Positions 25,395-34,583 of a stretch of 64,000 nt of DNA are shown here, piece by piece. Position 1 is the first letter of the stretch, and each line of letters opens with the position of its first letter. Under the pieces are notes generated by a model. That model was not told the origin of the DNA and made no database searches. It was given only the letters and a program-made list of their open reading frames with translations. The position numbers and the translations under genes are program-made. The stretch spans positions 3,513,001 through 3,577,000 of the forward strand of contig NZ_BNED01000005.1 in NCBI RefSeq assembly GCF_016755875.1, given 5' to 3'. Source of the DNA: Streptomyces spororaveus (lineage in GTDB: Bacteria; Actinomycetota; Actinomycetes; Streptomycetales; Streptomycetaceae).

Positions 25395-26600
25395 GTGTCG
25401 ACAACCGCTGATGCCATCCGCGCCGCGGACGCCCACAGTGCGCACAACTACCATCCGCTGCCCCTGGTCGTCGCGTCCGCGGAAGGCGCCTGGATGACCG
25501 ATGTCGAGGGCCGTAGATACCTCGACATGCTCGCCGGGTACTCGGCCCTCAACTTCGGGCACGGCAACCGGCGTCTGATCGATGCCGCCCGCGCCCAGCT
25601 GGAACGGGTCACGCTCACCTCGCGCGCCTTCCACCACGACCGCTTCGCCGATTTCTGCACCGAGCTCGCCGCGCTGTGCGGCAAGGAGATGGTGCTCCCC
25701 ATGAACACGGGGGCGGAGGCCGTGGAGACGGCGGTGAAGACCGCCCGCAAGTGGGGCTACGAGGTCAAGGGCGTCCCGGACGGGCACGCCAAGATCGTGG
25801 TCGCCGCGGACAACTTCCACGGGCGGACCACGACCATCGTCTCCTTCTCCACGGACCACGAGGCCCGCGACCACTTCGGCCCGTACACGCCGGGCTTCGA
25901 GATCGTCCCGTACGGGGATCTCACCGCGCTGGCCCACGCCGTCACCGAGAACACCGTGGCCGTGCTGCTGGAGCCGATCCAGGGCGAGGCGGGGGTGCTG
26001 GTGCCGCCCGCCGGGTACCTGAGCGGCGTACGGGAACTGACCCGCGAGCGGAACGTCCTCTTCATGGCGGACGAGATCCAGTCGGGGCTCGGGCGCACGG
26101 GGCGGACCTTCGCGTGCGAGCACGAGGGGGTCGTCCCGGACGTCTACATCCTCGGCAAGGCGCTCGGCGGCGGCGTGGTGCCGGTCTCCGCCGTCGTCGC
26201 CGACCGGGACGTGCTCGGGGTGTTCCGGCCCGGGGAGCACGGGTCCACCTTCGGCGGGAACCCGCTCGCGTGCGCCGTCGCCCTGGAGGTGATCGCGATG
26301 CTGCGGACCGGTGAGTTCCAGGGTCGCGCCACCGAGCTGGGCGAGCACCTGCACCGCGAGCTGAACCTGCTGGTCGGCGGGGGTGCGGTGACCGCCGTAC
26401 GCGGCCGCGGGCTGTGGGCGGGCGTCGACATCGACCCCTCGCGGGGCACCGGCCGGGAGATCTCCGAGAAGCTGATGGAGCTCGGGGTGCTGGTGAAGGA
26501 CACCCACGGCTCGACGATCCGGATCGCCCCGCCGCTGGTGATCAGCAAGGAGGACCTGGACTGGGGACTCGCCCAGCTCCGGTCGGTGCTCGGCGCGTAG
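25395..26600 (+). CDS. rocD: Ornithine aminotransferase
   Basis: 401 residues, a class III PLP aminotransferase converting ornithine and 2-oxoglutarate to glutamate semialdehyde and glutamate. The PLP Lys lies in VYILGKALGGGVVPVSAV, the cofactor-binding Asp in FMADEIQSGLGRTG, and NTGAEAVETAVKTARKWGY binds the phosphate. The length and the SALNFGHGNRRL and SRAFHHDRFADFC stretches fit RocD-type enzymes rather than acetylornithine aminotransferase. The GTG start follows GGAGA. In Streptomyces this links arginine catabolism to proline and glutamate. Its 3' end converges on the next gene with only 16 bp between and no hairpin. Confidence 0.92.
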   Translation: MSTTADAIRAADAHSAHNYHPLPLVVASAEGAWMTDVEGRRYLDMLAGYSALNFGHGNRRLIDAARAQLERVTLTSRAFHHDRFADFCTELAALCGKEMVLPMNTGAEAVETAVKTARKWGYEVKGVPDGHAKIVVAADNFHGRTTTIVSFSTDHEARDHFGPYTPGFEIVPYGDLTALAHAVTENTVAVLLEPIQGEAGVLVPPAGYLSGVRELTRERNVLFMADEIQSGLGRTGRTFACEHEGVVPDVYILGKALGGGVVPVSAVVADRDVLGVFRPGEHGSTFGGNPLACAVALEVIAMLRTGEFQGRATELGEHLHRELNLLVGGGAVTAVRGRGLWAGVDIDPSRGTGREISEKLMELGVLVKDTHGSTIRIAPPLVISKEDLDWGLAQLRSVLGA

Positions 26601-26616
26601 CGAGCCCCCGTACCGC

Positions 26617-27819
26617 TCAGAGGATGACGTGGGGCAGGAAGCGGGCGTACTCGTCCGTGACCGGCCCCGCCGATTCGCGGATGCCGAGCCCCGCCGCCTC
26701 GTCCTCGACGACCCACGCGCCGAGCACCACCCGGTTGCCGTCGAAATCAGGCAGCGGGGCCAGGCCCTGGAAGCAGTACCGCTCGCCCTCCTCCGGTACG
26801 AACGGCTCGCCGCCCTCTCCCGGCTGGTGCAGGGTGACCCCCGCGCCCTCCCGGCCGAGGAGGGGCTTGGCCACGTAGCCGGCGGACCCGGGCTCGGCGA
26901 GCTCGCGCGGGCCGTCGAGGTAGGCGGGCAGCAGGTTGGGGTGCTCCGGGAAGAGCTCCCACAGGATCGCGAGGAGCGCCTTGTTGGACAGCAGCATCTT
27001 CCACAGGGGTTCGATCCAGCAGGTGGAGCCGGAGCCGCCGCCGTGGTCGTACGTGCCGAGGACCTGCGGGCCGAACTCGTCCGTGGCCAGCCACTCCCAC
27101 GGGTAGAGCTTGAAGCAGGAGCGGATGAAGCGGAGCTTCTCGTCCACGAACCGGCCGGACAGGCTGTCCCAGCCGATCTGCTCGACGGACAGGGCCTGGG
27201 TATCCAGGCCGGCCTGCTCGGCGGTCTCCTGGAGGTAGGCGACCGTCATCAGGTCCTCGCCGAGCTCGTCGGTCTCGGAGTGCGCGAAGTGCAGCGGGCC
27301 GGGCGGGAGCAGCTCGGCCTGGCGCCGCCAGGCGTCGACCAGGCGCTCGTGGAGGGAGTTCCACTGGTCGGCGCCGGGGAAGCGGTCCTCCATCCAGAAC
27401 CACTGGGGGCTGGCCGCCTCCACGAGGGAGGTGGGGGTGTCGGCGTTGTACTCCAGCATCTTGGCCGGGCCGCCGGTGCCGTCGTAGCGCAGGTCGAAGC
27501 GGCCGTAGAGGGACGGCTGTTCGGCGCGGCGCCGCCAGGACTCGGCGATCAGCGCGGCCAGCTTCGGGTCGGTGATGCCGAGGTCGGCGAAGCGGTCGTG
27601 CTCGACGATGTGCGCGGCCGCGGCCAGGCACATGGCGTGCAGCTCCTCGACGACGTTCTCCAGGGCCTCGACCTCGGGGAGCGAGAAGGAGTAGTACGCG
27701 CTCTCGTCCCAGTAGGGGCGCAGGGAGTCGTCGGGGTAGCGGGTCAGGGGGTAGATCAGCCCCTGTTCCTCGACGGTCTTCTGCCAGTCGGGGCGGGGCT
27801 CGATGGTGTGCCGCTGCAT
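26617..27819 (-). CDS. Glutathionylspermidine synthase-like ATP-grasp protein (YgiC type)
   Basis: 400 residues with the pre-ATP-grasp/ATP-grasp C-N ligase fold of the GSP-synthase family (PF03738). Characteristic stretches are RFDLRYDGTGGPAKMLEYNADTPTSLVEAA (substrate and metal site), the LKLYPWEW-type segment near residue 230, and AKPLLGREGAGV (ATP-binding loop) near 350. The glutathionylspermidine amidase half of E. coli Gss is absent, so this is the YgiC/YjfC-like stand-alone synthetase, whose substrate is unknown. Streptomyces lack glutathione, so the product must differ. It starts 8 bp after the stop of a YgiB-like lipoprotein gene, forming an operon with it. Confidence 0.85.
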   Translation of the reverse strand: MQRHTIEPRPDWQKTVEEQGLIYPLTRYPDDSLRPYWDESAYYSFSLPEVEALENVVEELHAMCLAAAAHIVEHDRFADLGITDPKLAALIAESWRRRAEQPSLYGRFDLRYDGTGGPAKMLEYNADTPTSLVEAASPQWFWMEDRFPGADQWNSLHERLVDAWRRQAELLPPGPLHFAHSETDELGEDLMTVAYLQETAEQAGLDTQALSVEQIGWDSLSGRFVDEKLRFIRSCFKLYPWEWLATDEFGPQVLGTYDHGGGSGSTCWIEPLWKMLLSNKALLAILWELFPEHPNLLPAYLDGPRELAEPGSAGYVAKPLLGREGAGVTLHQPGEGGEPFVPEEGERYCFQGLAPLPDFDGNRVVLGAWVVEDEAAGLGIRESAGPVTDEYARFLPHVIL

Positions 27820-27827
27820 CGTCTCGG

Positions 27828-28130
27828 TCAGCCGCCGCTGGAGCCGGAGCTGGAGTGGCCGCCGATGCCGCCGCGGGTGACGGCGGACTTGTCGAAGCTG
27901 CCGCCGGCCACCTTGCCGGAGCTGACGTAGCCGCCGTAGTAGTAGGAGCCGGTGCCGCCGCTCTTGCAGTCCTTGTTGTTCAGGTGCTGCAGCGTGGACC
28001 GGGACGCACAGCGCCGGTCCGGTTCGTCGCTGCTGCCGCAGGCCACGAGCGTGGCGGCGAGCAGGCCCATGCCTCCGAGGGCCACGGCGCCGGAGCGCAT
28101 GCGGCGCTGATTGGTGCTGCTGCTGTCCAT
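27828..28130 (-). CDS. YgiB-like small lipoprotein
   Basis: 100 residues. A signal peptide (GAVALGGMGLLAATLVAC) ends at a good lipobox, LVAC. The mature part is Ser/Gly-rich with a Cys pair (RRCASRSTL, NKDCKSG), a SYYYGGY stretch and the end SAVTRGGIGGHSSSGSSGG. That ending resembles the TRGGFG-plus-Ser/Gly tail of E. coli YgiB, which is encoded next to YgiC just as here. It may be the envelope partner or substrate of the ATP-grasp enzyme, for example through its tail. No function is proven. Confidence 0.75.
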   Translation of the reverse strand: MDSSSTNQRRMRSGAVALGGMGLLAATLVACGSSDEPDRRCASRSTLQHLNNKDCKSGGTGSYYYGGYVSSGKVAGGSFDKSAVTRGGIGGHSSSGSSGG

Positions 28131-28221
28131 GTCTGCTGTCCCCCTGGGGCCTCGCGTACTGCCGACAGACTAGAGCGGGGTCACCGGCCGATGGAATCCG
28201 GCCGCCGTGAGATCCGTGACC

Positions 28222-28236
28222 TAGAGTCAGTTCGTG
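28222..28236 (+). promoter_or_regulatory. Leaderless-type promoter of the DMT transporter gene
   Basis: A -10-like TAGAGT at 28222-28227 is followed 6 nt later by the GTG start (28234). At this distance transcription would begin at or next to the start codon, giving a leaderless mRNA, which is common in Streptomyces. No Shine-Dalgarno is present. Confidence 0.5.
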
Positions 28237-29067
28237 CTCATTGGGATGATTTGCGCGCTGGGTGCGGCGGTCTGCTTCGGTACGGCGTCGGTTCTGCAGG
28301 CGGTCGCGGCGCGGGCGGCGGAGCCCGGTACCGGGTCCGGGGTGGACACGGCGCTGTTCCTGCGGGCCGTGCGGCAGTGGCGGTATCTCGCCGGTCTGGG
28401 CCTCGACGGAGCCGGCTTCGTGCTGCAGATCATCGCCCTGCGACACATCCCGATCTACGCGGTGGGGGCGGCGCTGGCGGCCAGCCTGGCGGTGACGGCG
28501 GTGGTCGCGGCGCGGCTGCTGCGCGTGCGGCTGTCCCGGATGGAGTGGGGCGCGGTGGCGGTGGTGTGCGCGGGGCTGCTGATGCTCGGGCTCTCCGCCG
28601 GGGAGGAGGGCACGGGGACCGGGTCGCTCGCGCTGGAGCTGGGGATGCTGGCGGTGGCGGGGCTGGTGCTGCTGGTCGGCGTGGTCGCGGGCCGGCTCCC
28701 GGACGGGCCGCGGGCGCTGGCCCTCGGCCTCGCGGCGGGAACGGGCTTCGGGGTGGTGGAGGTCTCGGTACGGCTCATCGACTCCCCCTGGGATCTGACC
28801 AACCCCGCCCTGTACGCCCTCCTGCTGGGCGGCGGCGCGGCCTTCCTGCTGCTGACCTCGGCCCTGGCGCGCGGCTCGGTGACGGTGGCGACGGCGGGCA
28901 TGGTCCTCGGCGAGACGATCGGCCCGGCGGTGGTGGGCGTCGTCTGGCTCGGAGACAGCACCCGCGAGGGCCTGACCTGGCTGGCGGTGACCGGCTTCGC
29001 GGTCGCGGTGGCCGGCTCCCTGGCCCTGGCCCGCTTCGGCGAACCCCCGGCCCCGGCGGAGCGTTGA
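28234..29067 (+). CDS. DMT-superfamily (EamA-like) multipass membrane transporter
   Basis: 277 residues with about nine to ten hydrophobic helices, beginning MICALGAAVCFGTASVLQAVAARAA. The arrangement (FGTASVLQA at the start, LRHIPIYAVGAALAASLAVTAVVAA in the third helix, ARGSVTVATAGMVLGETIGPAVVGVVWLGD in the second half) is typical of drug/metabolite transporter-like proteins annotated as EamA or DMT in actinobacteria. The transported substrate is unknown. GTG 28234 has no ribosome-binding site and is probably leaderless. It is transcribed divergently from the YgiB/YgiC-like pair. Confidence 0.78.
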   Translation: MLIGMICALGAAVCFGTASVLQAVAARAAEPGTGSGVDTALFLRAVRQWRYLAGLGLDGAGFVLQIIALRHIPIYAVGAALAASLAVTAVVAARLLRVRLSRMEWGAVAVVCAGLLMLGLSAGEEGTGTGSLALELGMLAVAGLVLLVGVVAGRLPDGPRALALGLAAGTGFGVVEVSVRLIDSPWDLTNPALYALLLGGGAAFLLLTSALARGSVTVATAGMVLGETIGPAVVGVVWLGDSTREGLTWLAVTGFAVAVAGSLALARFGEPPAPAER

Positions 29068-29107
29068 GGCGCTCCTTCAGCCCCGCCTGCGCTGGGGGCG
29101 CGGGGGT

Positions 29108-29126
29108 CCGGGGGCAGCGCCCCCGG
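29108..29126. terminator. Repeat-derived bidirectional terminator
   Basis: CCGGGGGC and GCCCCCGG pair around AGC between convergent genes. The surrounding bases (29080-29140) are a degenerate copy of the dispersed element seen in tandem at 39.5 kb. Confidence 0.65.
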
Positions 29127-29141
29127 CAACGGCGCCGCAGG

Positions 29142-30542
29142 TCACGGCAAGGCCGCCGCCAGGGCCGCCAGCGTCGGGGACCACGCACTGTCCGACGGAG
29201 TCCCGTAGCCCACCACCACCGCGTCCCGCGCGGGCAGCGCAACCGCCTCCGGGTGCCGGAACCGCCCCAGCCCGTGCAGGGCGAGGTCCTGCCAGGCCGC
29301 CGACTGCAGGACCGACCGTTCCAGCCCCTCCGGGAGGTCCAGCACCGCGTGCAGCCCCGCCGCGATCCCCGACACGCCCACCCGGTCCCCCACCGCCGCC
29401 ACCAGCTCGTCCCGGCGCCGCCGGTACCGCAGCCGCATCCCCCGCACGTGCCGGTCGTAGGCCCCGGAGGCGATGAACTCGGCCAGCGTGAGCTGATCCA
29501 GCGCGCCGGAGGCCCACTCGGTCGGGCCCTTGGCGGCCAGCACCTCCTCCAGCAGCGCCGGCGGGACCACCATCCAGCCCATCCGCAGCCCGGGTGCCAG
29601 TGACTTGCTGGCCGTCCCGAGGTACACCACCCGGTCCGGGTCCAGTCCCTGCAGCGCCCCGACCGGCTGGCGGTCGTAGCGGAACTCCCCGTCGTAGTCG
29701 TCCTCCAAAATCAGTCCGCCCGTCGTGCGGGCCCAGTCGACCGCGGCCGCCCGCCGCTGCGGCGTCAGGGCGACACCCGTCGGGAACTGGTGCGCCGGGG
29801 TCAGCAGCACCGCGCCCGCCGCCGCGGTCAGCTCCCCCGTCCGGGCCCCCTGCGCGTCCACGTTCAGCGGCCGCGTCCGCAGCCCCGCCCGCACCAGCAG
29901 GTCCCGGTGGAAGTCCAGGCCGTACCCCTCCACCGCCACCTCCCGCACCCGTCGCGCCCGCAGTACGCCGGCCAGCAGCGTCAGCCCGTGCAGGAAGCCC
30001 GCGCACAGCACGATCCGTCCGGGGTCCGCGTACACCCCGCGCGCCCGCGCCAGGTATCCGGCCAGTGCCTGCCGCAGCTCGACGCGGCCGCGCGGGTCGA
30101 CCGCGTACCCGAAGGCCTCGTTCGGCGCGTCGGTCAGCGCCCGCCGGGCGGCCGACAGCCAGGCCGCGCGCGGGAAGCCGCCCAGGTCCGGGGAGCCGGG
30201 GATCAGGCTGTACGCGGGTCCCTTGCGCGCGGGGCGCCGTACGGGGGCGGCCGCCGCCGCGGCCCGGCGCGGGCGGGCCCGTTCGGCGACGCGCGTGCCC
30301 GAGCCCTGGCGGGCCGTCAGCCAGCCCTCGGCGACGAGCTCGGCGTACGCCTCGGCGACCGTGTTCCGGGCGATGCCCAGGTCTGCGGCGAGGGTGCGCG
30401 AGGACGGCAGCCGGGTCCCGGCCGCCAGCCGCCCGCTGCGCGCGGCCTCGCGCAGGGCCTCGGTGAGCCCGGCCCGCAGGCCGCGGCCGGCGGTGAGGTC
30501 CAGGTGCAGGTCGGCACCGAAAGTGGCCCACGATTCCGTCAT
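29142..30542 (-). CDS. MocR-family (GntR-aminotransferase) transcriptional regulator
   Basis: 466 residues. A GntR winged helix lies at about 15-85 (LTEALREAARSGRLAAGTRLPSSRTLAADLGIARNTVAEAYAELVAEGWL) and a class I aminotransferase-like domain fills the rest. The PLP Lys is in VVYLGTASKSLAPGLRMGW, and LEDDYDGEFRYD supplies the cofactor Asp. Such proteins sense PLP or an amino-compound and activate or repress a neighbour. The start is 47 bp from the divergent AhpD-like gene, and a 15-bp palindrome lies between them. There is no pdxST nearby, so it is probably not a vitamin B6 regulator. Confidence 0.9.
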   Translation of the reverse strand: MTESWATFGADLHLDLTAGRGLRAGLTEALREAARSGRLAAGTRLPSSRTLAADLGIARNTVAEAYAELVAEGWLTARQGSGTRVAERARPRRAAAAAAPVRRPARKGPAYSLIPGSPDLGGFPRAAWLSAARRALTDAPNEAFGYAVDPRGRVELRQALAGYLARARGVYADPGRIVLCAGFLHGLTLLAGVLRARRVREVAVEGYGLDFHRDLLVRAGLRTRPLNVDAQGARTGELTAAAGAVLLTPAHQFPTGVALTPQRRAAAVDWARTTGGLILEDDYDGEFRYDRQPVGALQGLDPDRVVYLGTASKSLAPGLRMGWMVVPPALLEEVLAAKGPTEWASGALDQLTLAEFIASGAYDRHVRGMRLRYRRRRDELVAAVGDRVGVSGIAAGLHAVLDLPEGLERSVLQSAAWQDLALHGLGRFRHPEAVALPARDAVVVGYGTPSDSAWSPTLAALAAALP

Positions 30543-30543
30543 G

Positions 30544-30558
30544 GATATGGACCATATC
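30544..30558. promoter_or_regulatory. 15-bp palindrome, probable MocR operator
   Basis: GATATGG-A-CCATATC is a perfect 7+1+7 palindrome. It lies in the 47-bp divergent region, immediately next to the ATG of the MocR gene (30542) and about 30 bp upstream of the AhpD-like gene, whose probable -10 (TAGGGT, 30577-30582) follows. One bound protein could control both genes. Confidence 0.65.
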
Positions 30559-30589
30559 GGTGGGCCGCATCACTCCTAGGGTGGATCAC

Positions 30590-31081
30590 ATGACGACCAC
30601 ACACGAACACGCCCCCGAGCACACCCCGCGCATGCAGATGGCGAAGCTCGCCCCCGAGGTCTACAAGGCCGTCCTCGCCCTGGAGATCGCCTCCAAGAAG
30701 GGTCTGGACCCCTCGCTGGTCGAGCTCGTCAAGATCCGCGCCTCCCAGATCAACCACTGCGCCTTCTGTCTCGACATGCACAGCAAGGACGCGATCGCCG
30801 CCGGTGAGAGCGTCGAGCGCATCGTCCAGCTGGGCGCCTGGGAGGAGTCGCGGCACTTCTACACCGAGAAGGAGCTCGCCGCGATCGAGTTCACCGAGGC
30901 CGTCACCGTCCTGACGGACGGCTTCGTGCCCGACGAGGTCTACGAGAAGGCCGCCAAGCAGTTCGAGGAGCGCGAGCTCGCCCAGCTGATCGCCGTCATC
31001 GCGACGATCAACGTCTGGAACCGCATCGGCGTCACCACCCGCCTGGTCCCGGGCCACTACACCCCGGGCATGTACAAGTAG
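30590..31081 (+). CDS. Carboxymuconolactone decarboxylase / AhpD-like protein
   Basis: 163 residues. The AhpD-like core is present: Glu45 in LVELVKIRASQINHCAFCLDMH, with a redox Cys57-X-X-Cys60 and His64. It also has the FTEAVTVLTDGFVPDEVYEKAAKQFEERELAQLIAVIATINVWNRI helical block. Proteins of this type reduce peroxidase partners or decompose peroxides; decarboxylation of muconolactone is unlikely with a CXXC motif. ATG 30590 follows GGGTGGATCAC without a clear ribosome-binding site, and a TAGGGT 7 nt upstream suggests a leaderless transcript. It is probably controlled by the divergent MocR regulator. Confidence 0.88.
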   Translation: MTTTHEHAPEHTPRMQMAKLAPEVYKAVLALEIASKKGLDPSLVELVKIRASQINHCAFCLDMHSKDAIAAGESVERIVQLGAWEESRHFYTEKELAAIEFTEAVTVLTDGFVPDEVYEKAAKQFEERELAQLIAVIATINVWNRIGVTTRLVPGHYTPGMYK

Positions 31082-31196
31082 GACCGGCCGTCGGCCGTCG
31101 TGGTCGTTCCGGCCTGAACGACTCCACGGCCGCCGTCGGGTTCGCGCGCACCGCCCATCCGCCGACGGCCGCAGGGCGCGACGGGCCGGATCACGC

Positions 31197-31231
31197 CGAA
31201 AGGCCCCGGCGCGGTGCGCCGGGGCCTTTCG
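31197..31231. terminator. Strong bidirectional terminator
   Basis: CGAAAGGCCCCGGCGC pairs perfectly with GCGCCGGGGCCTTTCG (16 bp) around a GGT loop. It lies between the convergent AhpD-like gene and mdh, with A- and T-rich ends that give each strand a short U-stretch. Confidence 0.9.
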
Positions 31232-31259
31232 GAAGAGCGGATCGGGTCGGGCGACCGGA

Positions 31260-32388
<1,129 letters not shown>

Positions 32389-32444
32389 TGTGGTGCGCGG
32401 CACACGGACCCCGGCGTTCGAAGGTGCGAGCGGCCTCCGGACCG

Positions 32445-33074
32445 CTATTCGACCAGGAAGATCTGGCCCGTCCGGTGCCCCTCGATCGACTTGACGTAGG
32501 CGTTCGCCGCGCGGGCCACGGGCACGGCGTCGAAGCCCGCGAAGGTGTCCCCGTACGCATCGAGGGACTCCTCGAAGACGGTGGGACTGACGGCGTTGAT
32601 CCGCTGCCGGCCGGGCAGTTCGACGGCGGCGGCGCGCACGAAGGCCTCGACGGCGCCGTTGACCAGGGACGCCACCGACCCGGTGAGCAGCGGCTCGCGG
32701 GCCAGGATGCCGGTGACCAGCGTGTACGAGGCGTGCGCGGGCAGGTGCCGGGCGCCCTGGCGGACCAGCTCGATCTGGCTGACGGCCTTGCCTTCGAGGC
32801 CGTCGCGGATGTCGTCCGTGGTCAGCTCGCCGAGCGGGCGCCACGGCACACTGCCGGCCGCGCTCGCCACGGCGTCGATCTCGCCCACCCGCCGCGCCGC
32901 CTCCTCGTACATCGCACGGACGGACTCCGGATCGGTGATGTCGACGTGGACGTCGGCGCCGGTGCGGGAGGCGGTGACGACTTGGTGGCCGCGCTCGCGC
33001 AGGGCCTCGTGGACCGCCCGGCCGAGGGTTCCGCGCGCGCCGATCAGCAGGACCTTCTTCGTCTTCGCGTTCAT
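32445..33074 (-). CDS. Atypical short-chain dehydrogenase lacking the catalytic Tyr-X3-Lys
   Basis: 209 residues with a Rossmann N-terminus VLLIGARGTLGRAVHEALRERGHQVVTASR (Gly-X3-Gly-X-Gly) and an Asp in DVHVDITDPES. The segment where active SDRs have Tyr-X3-Lys reads SVASLVNGAVEAF, so Tyr and Lys are both missing. NAVSPTVF follows as expected. It may bind NADP(H) without classical catalysis or use another residue; similar proteins are annotated simply as short chain dehydrogenase. It is transcribed divergently from a LysR gene 71 bp away, which probably controls it. Confidence 0.8.
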   Translation of the reverse strand: MNAKTKKVLLIGARGTLGRAVHEALRERGHQVVTASRTGADVHVDITDPESVRAMYEEAARRVGEIDAVASAAGSVPWRPLGELTTDDIRDGLEGKAVSQIELVRQGARHLPAHASYTLVTGILAREPLLTGSVASLVNGAVEAFVRAAAVELPGRQRINAVSPTVFEESLDAYGDTFAGFDAVPVARAANAYVKSIEGHRTGQIFLVE

Positions 33075-33133
33075 GGCACGAGCATCACCGGGACCTGACA
33101 GTTAAGTCCAGCTACCTCAGCTACAGCCATCGT

Positions 33134-33148
33134 TAAGATGAACTCATG
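33134..33148 (+). promoter_or_regulatory. Leaderless-type promoter of the LysR gene
   Basis: TAAGAT (33134-33139) is followed 6 nt later by the ATG (33146), spacing that fits a leaderless transcript. The 71-bp divergent region also contains a direct repeat AGCTAC and two TTAA cores that could be LysR contact points, but no classical T-N11-A site stands out. Confidence 0.45.
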
Positions 33149-34030
33149 CTCGATGTGAAGCGCATGGTCATCCTCCGGGACCTGGCGGAACACAGCCGGG
33201 TCACCGCCGTCGCCGACCTGCACGGGGTCACCCCCTCCGCCGTCTCCCAGCAGCTGCGCGCCCTGGAGGCCGAGGCCGGGGCCGCCCTCGTCGAGCGGGA
33301 CGGGCGCGGGCTGCGCCTCACCGCCGCCGGCGTGGCGCTGGCCGCCGCGTGCGAGCCGGTGCTCGCGGCCCTGGAGCGGGCCGAGGGAGCGGTACGCGCC
33401 CTCGACACCGAGCTGAGCGGGGAGCTGGCCATCGGCTGCGCCCCCAGCGCCCTGGCCACGGTGGCCGCCCCGCTCGTCGCCGAGCTCGCCGTACGCCATC
33501 CCCGGCTGCGCCCCCGCATCGTGCAGGCCGACCCGGAGGAGGCCGTGCCGCGCCTGCGGCAGCGCCGCCTGGACCTGGCGGTGACCTACGCCTACCCGCT
33601 GCTCGGGGCCCCGCCGGCCGCCGGGACCACCGCGGTGCCGCTCTTCGACGACCCGCTGTGCCTGGCCCTGCCGCAGGCCCTGGTCCCCGCCTACGAGCGG
33701 GCCGGACTCGCCGCGCTGCGGGAGGACGCCTGGGTCTCGGCCCCGGCCCCGAGCAGCTGCCGCGAGATGCTGCTGCACGCCTGCCGGAACGCCGGATTCA
33801 CCCCGCGCGTCGCGCACGAGTGCGCGGACCTGCGGTCCGGGCTGTGGCTCGTCGCCACCGGGCAGGCGGTGTCGATCCTGCCGAAGCTGCTGTGCGACGC
33901 CCCGCCGCCCGGCGTCGCCGTGCGGGAGCTTCCGGGCCCGGGGCGGACGCTGGACGTCCTGGTCCGGGCGGGCACGGAGACCCAGCCGGCCGTGGCGGCC
34001 ACCCTGGCCGCACTGACGTCGCTCACGTAG
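33146..34030 (+). CDS. LysR-family transcriptional regulator
   Basis: 294 residues. The winged helix-turn-helix is MLDVKRMVILRDLAEHSRVTAVADLHGVTPSAVSQQLRALEAEAGAALVERDGRGLRLT (1-60), and a periplasmic-binding-like effector domain follows (LSGELAIGCAPSALATVAAPLV onward). One typical detail is the Ser/Gly-rich start of the effector domain. The effector is unknown. It faces the atypical SDR gene and is the likely regulator of it and of itself. The gene ends 19 bp from the convergent DUF3017 gene with no clear terminator. Confidence 0.92.
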   Translation: MLDVKRMVILRDLAEHSRVTAVADLHGVTPSAVSQQLRALEAEAGAALVERDGRGLRLTAAGVALAAACEPVLAALERAEGAVRALDTELSGELAIGCAPSALATVAAPLVAELAVRHPRLRPRIVQADPEEAVPRLRQRRLDLAVTYAYPLLGAPPAAGTTAVPLFDDPLCLALPQALVPAYERAGLAALREDAWVSAPAPSSCREMLLHACRNAGFTPRVAHECADLRSGLWLVATGQAVSILPKLLCDAPPPGVAVRELPGPGRTLDVLVRAGTETQPAVAATLAALTSLT

Positions 34031-34049
34031 TTCGCATCGCTCGCTTCGC

Positions 34050-34583
34050 TCACCGCACGGTGAAGCGGACCGCACTCTCCATGAAGGGGATCACGAGCCA
34101 CGGCTTGGGCGCCGCCATCACCAGCGCGAGCAGCGTGATCGCCACGCCCAGCAGCCCGTACGTGATCATGTCCGTGAAGCGGGAGCGCACCGCGAGCATC
34201 CCGACCGAGGGCAGCACACGCCGCATCACCGCGGCCGCGATCAGCGCGACGCCGATGGCCAGGCAGCCGACCCGCGGGTACCCGAAGGCCGTGGCCAGCA
34301 GCCCGACCGCGGTCGCGGCGAGCACGCTGAGCATCGGCCACTGACGGGCCGGCGTGGACACGGCCCCGGGGACGGCGCGGCCGCTGCCCTCGGGCCGGGC
34401 GGTGTCCCGGGTGATGGAGGGGAAGCGGCGGGACCGGGCCGCCGCCTCGGCCCCAGCCGTGCCGGAAGGGGCCTGCGCGCCGGGCACGCCGGGCGTCGCG
34501 GGCGCGACCGGGGCGACGGGGGTGCCGTTCGCCCTGGCCGGGCCACCTCCCGCCGCGTTCTCCGCGTCCGGTTCAGCCTGCAC
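34050..34583 (-). CDS. DUF3017 membrane protein
   Basis: 177 residues. A disordered Ala/Pro/Gly-rich cytosolic segment (1-80) precedes three hydrophobic helices ([64 protein letters not shown]). This matches DUF3017, which in actinobacteria is nearly always encoded directly after folD. The GTG start at 34583 lies 11 bp inside the end of folD, so translation is coupled. The function is unknown; the constant linkage suggests a role near folate or C1 metabolism, but nothing in the sequence shows it. Confidence 0.85.
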   Translation of the reverse strand: MQAEPDAENAAGGGPARANGTPVAPVAPATPGVPGAQAPSGTAGAEAAARSRRFPSITRDTARPEGSGRAVPGAVSTPARQWPMLSVLAATAVGLLATAFGYPRVGCLAIGVALIAAAVMRRVLPSVGMLAVRSRFTDMITYGLLGVAITLLALVMAAPKPWLVIPFMESAVRFTVR

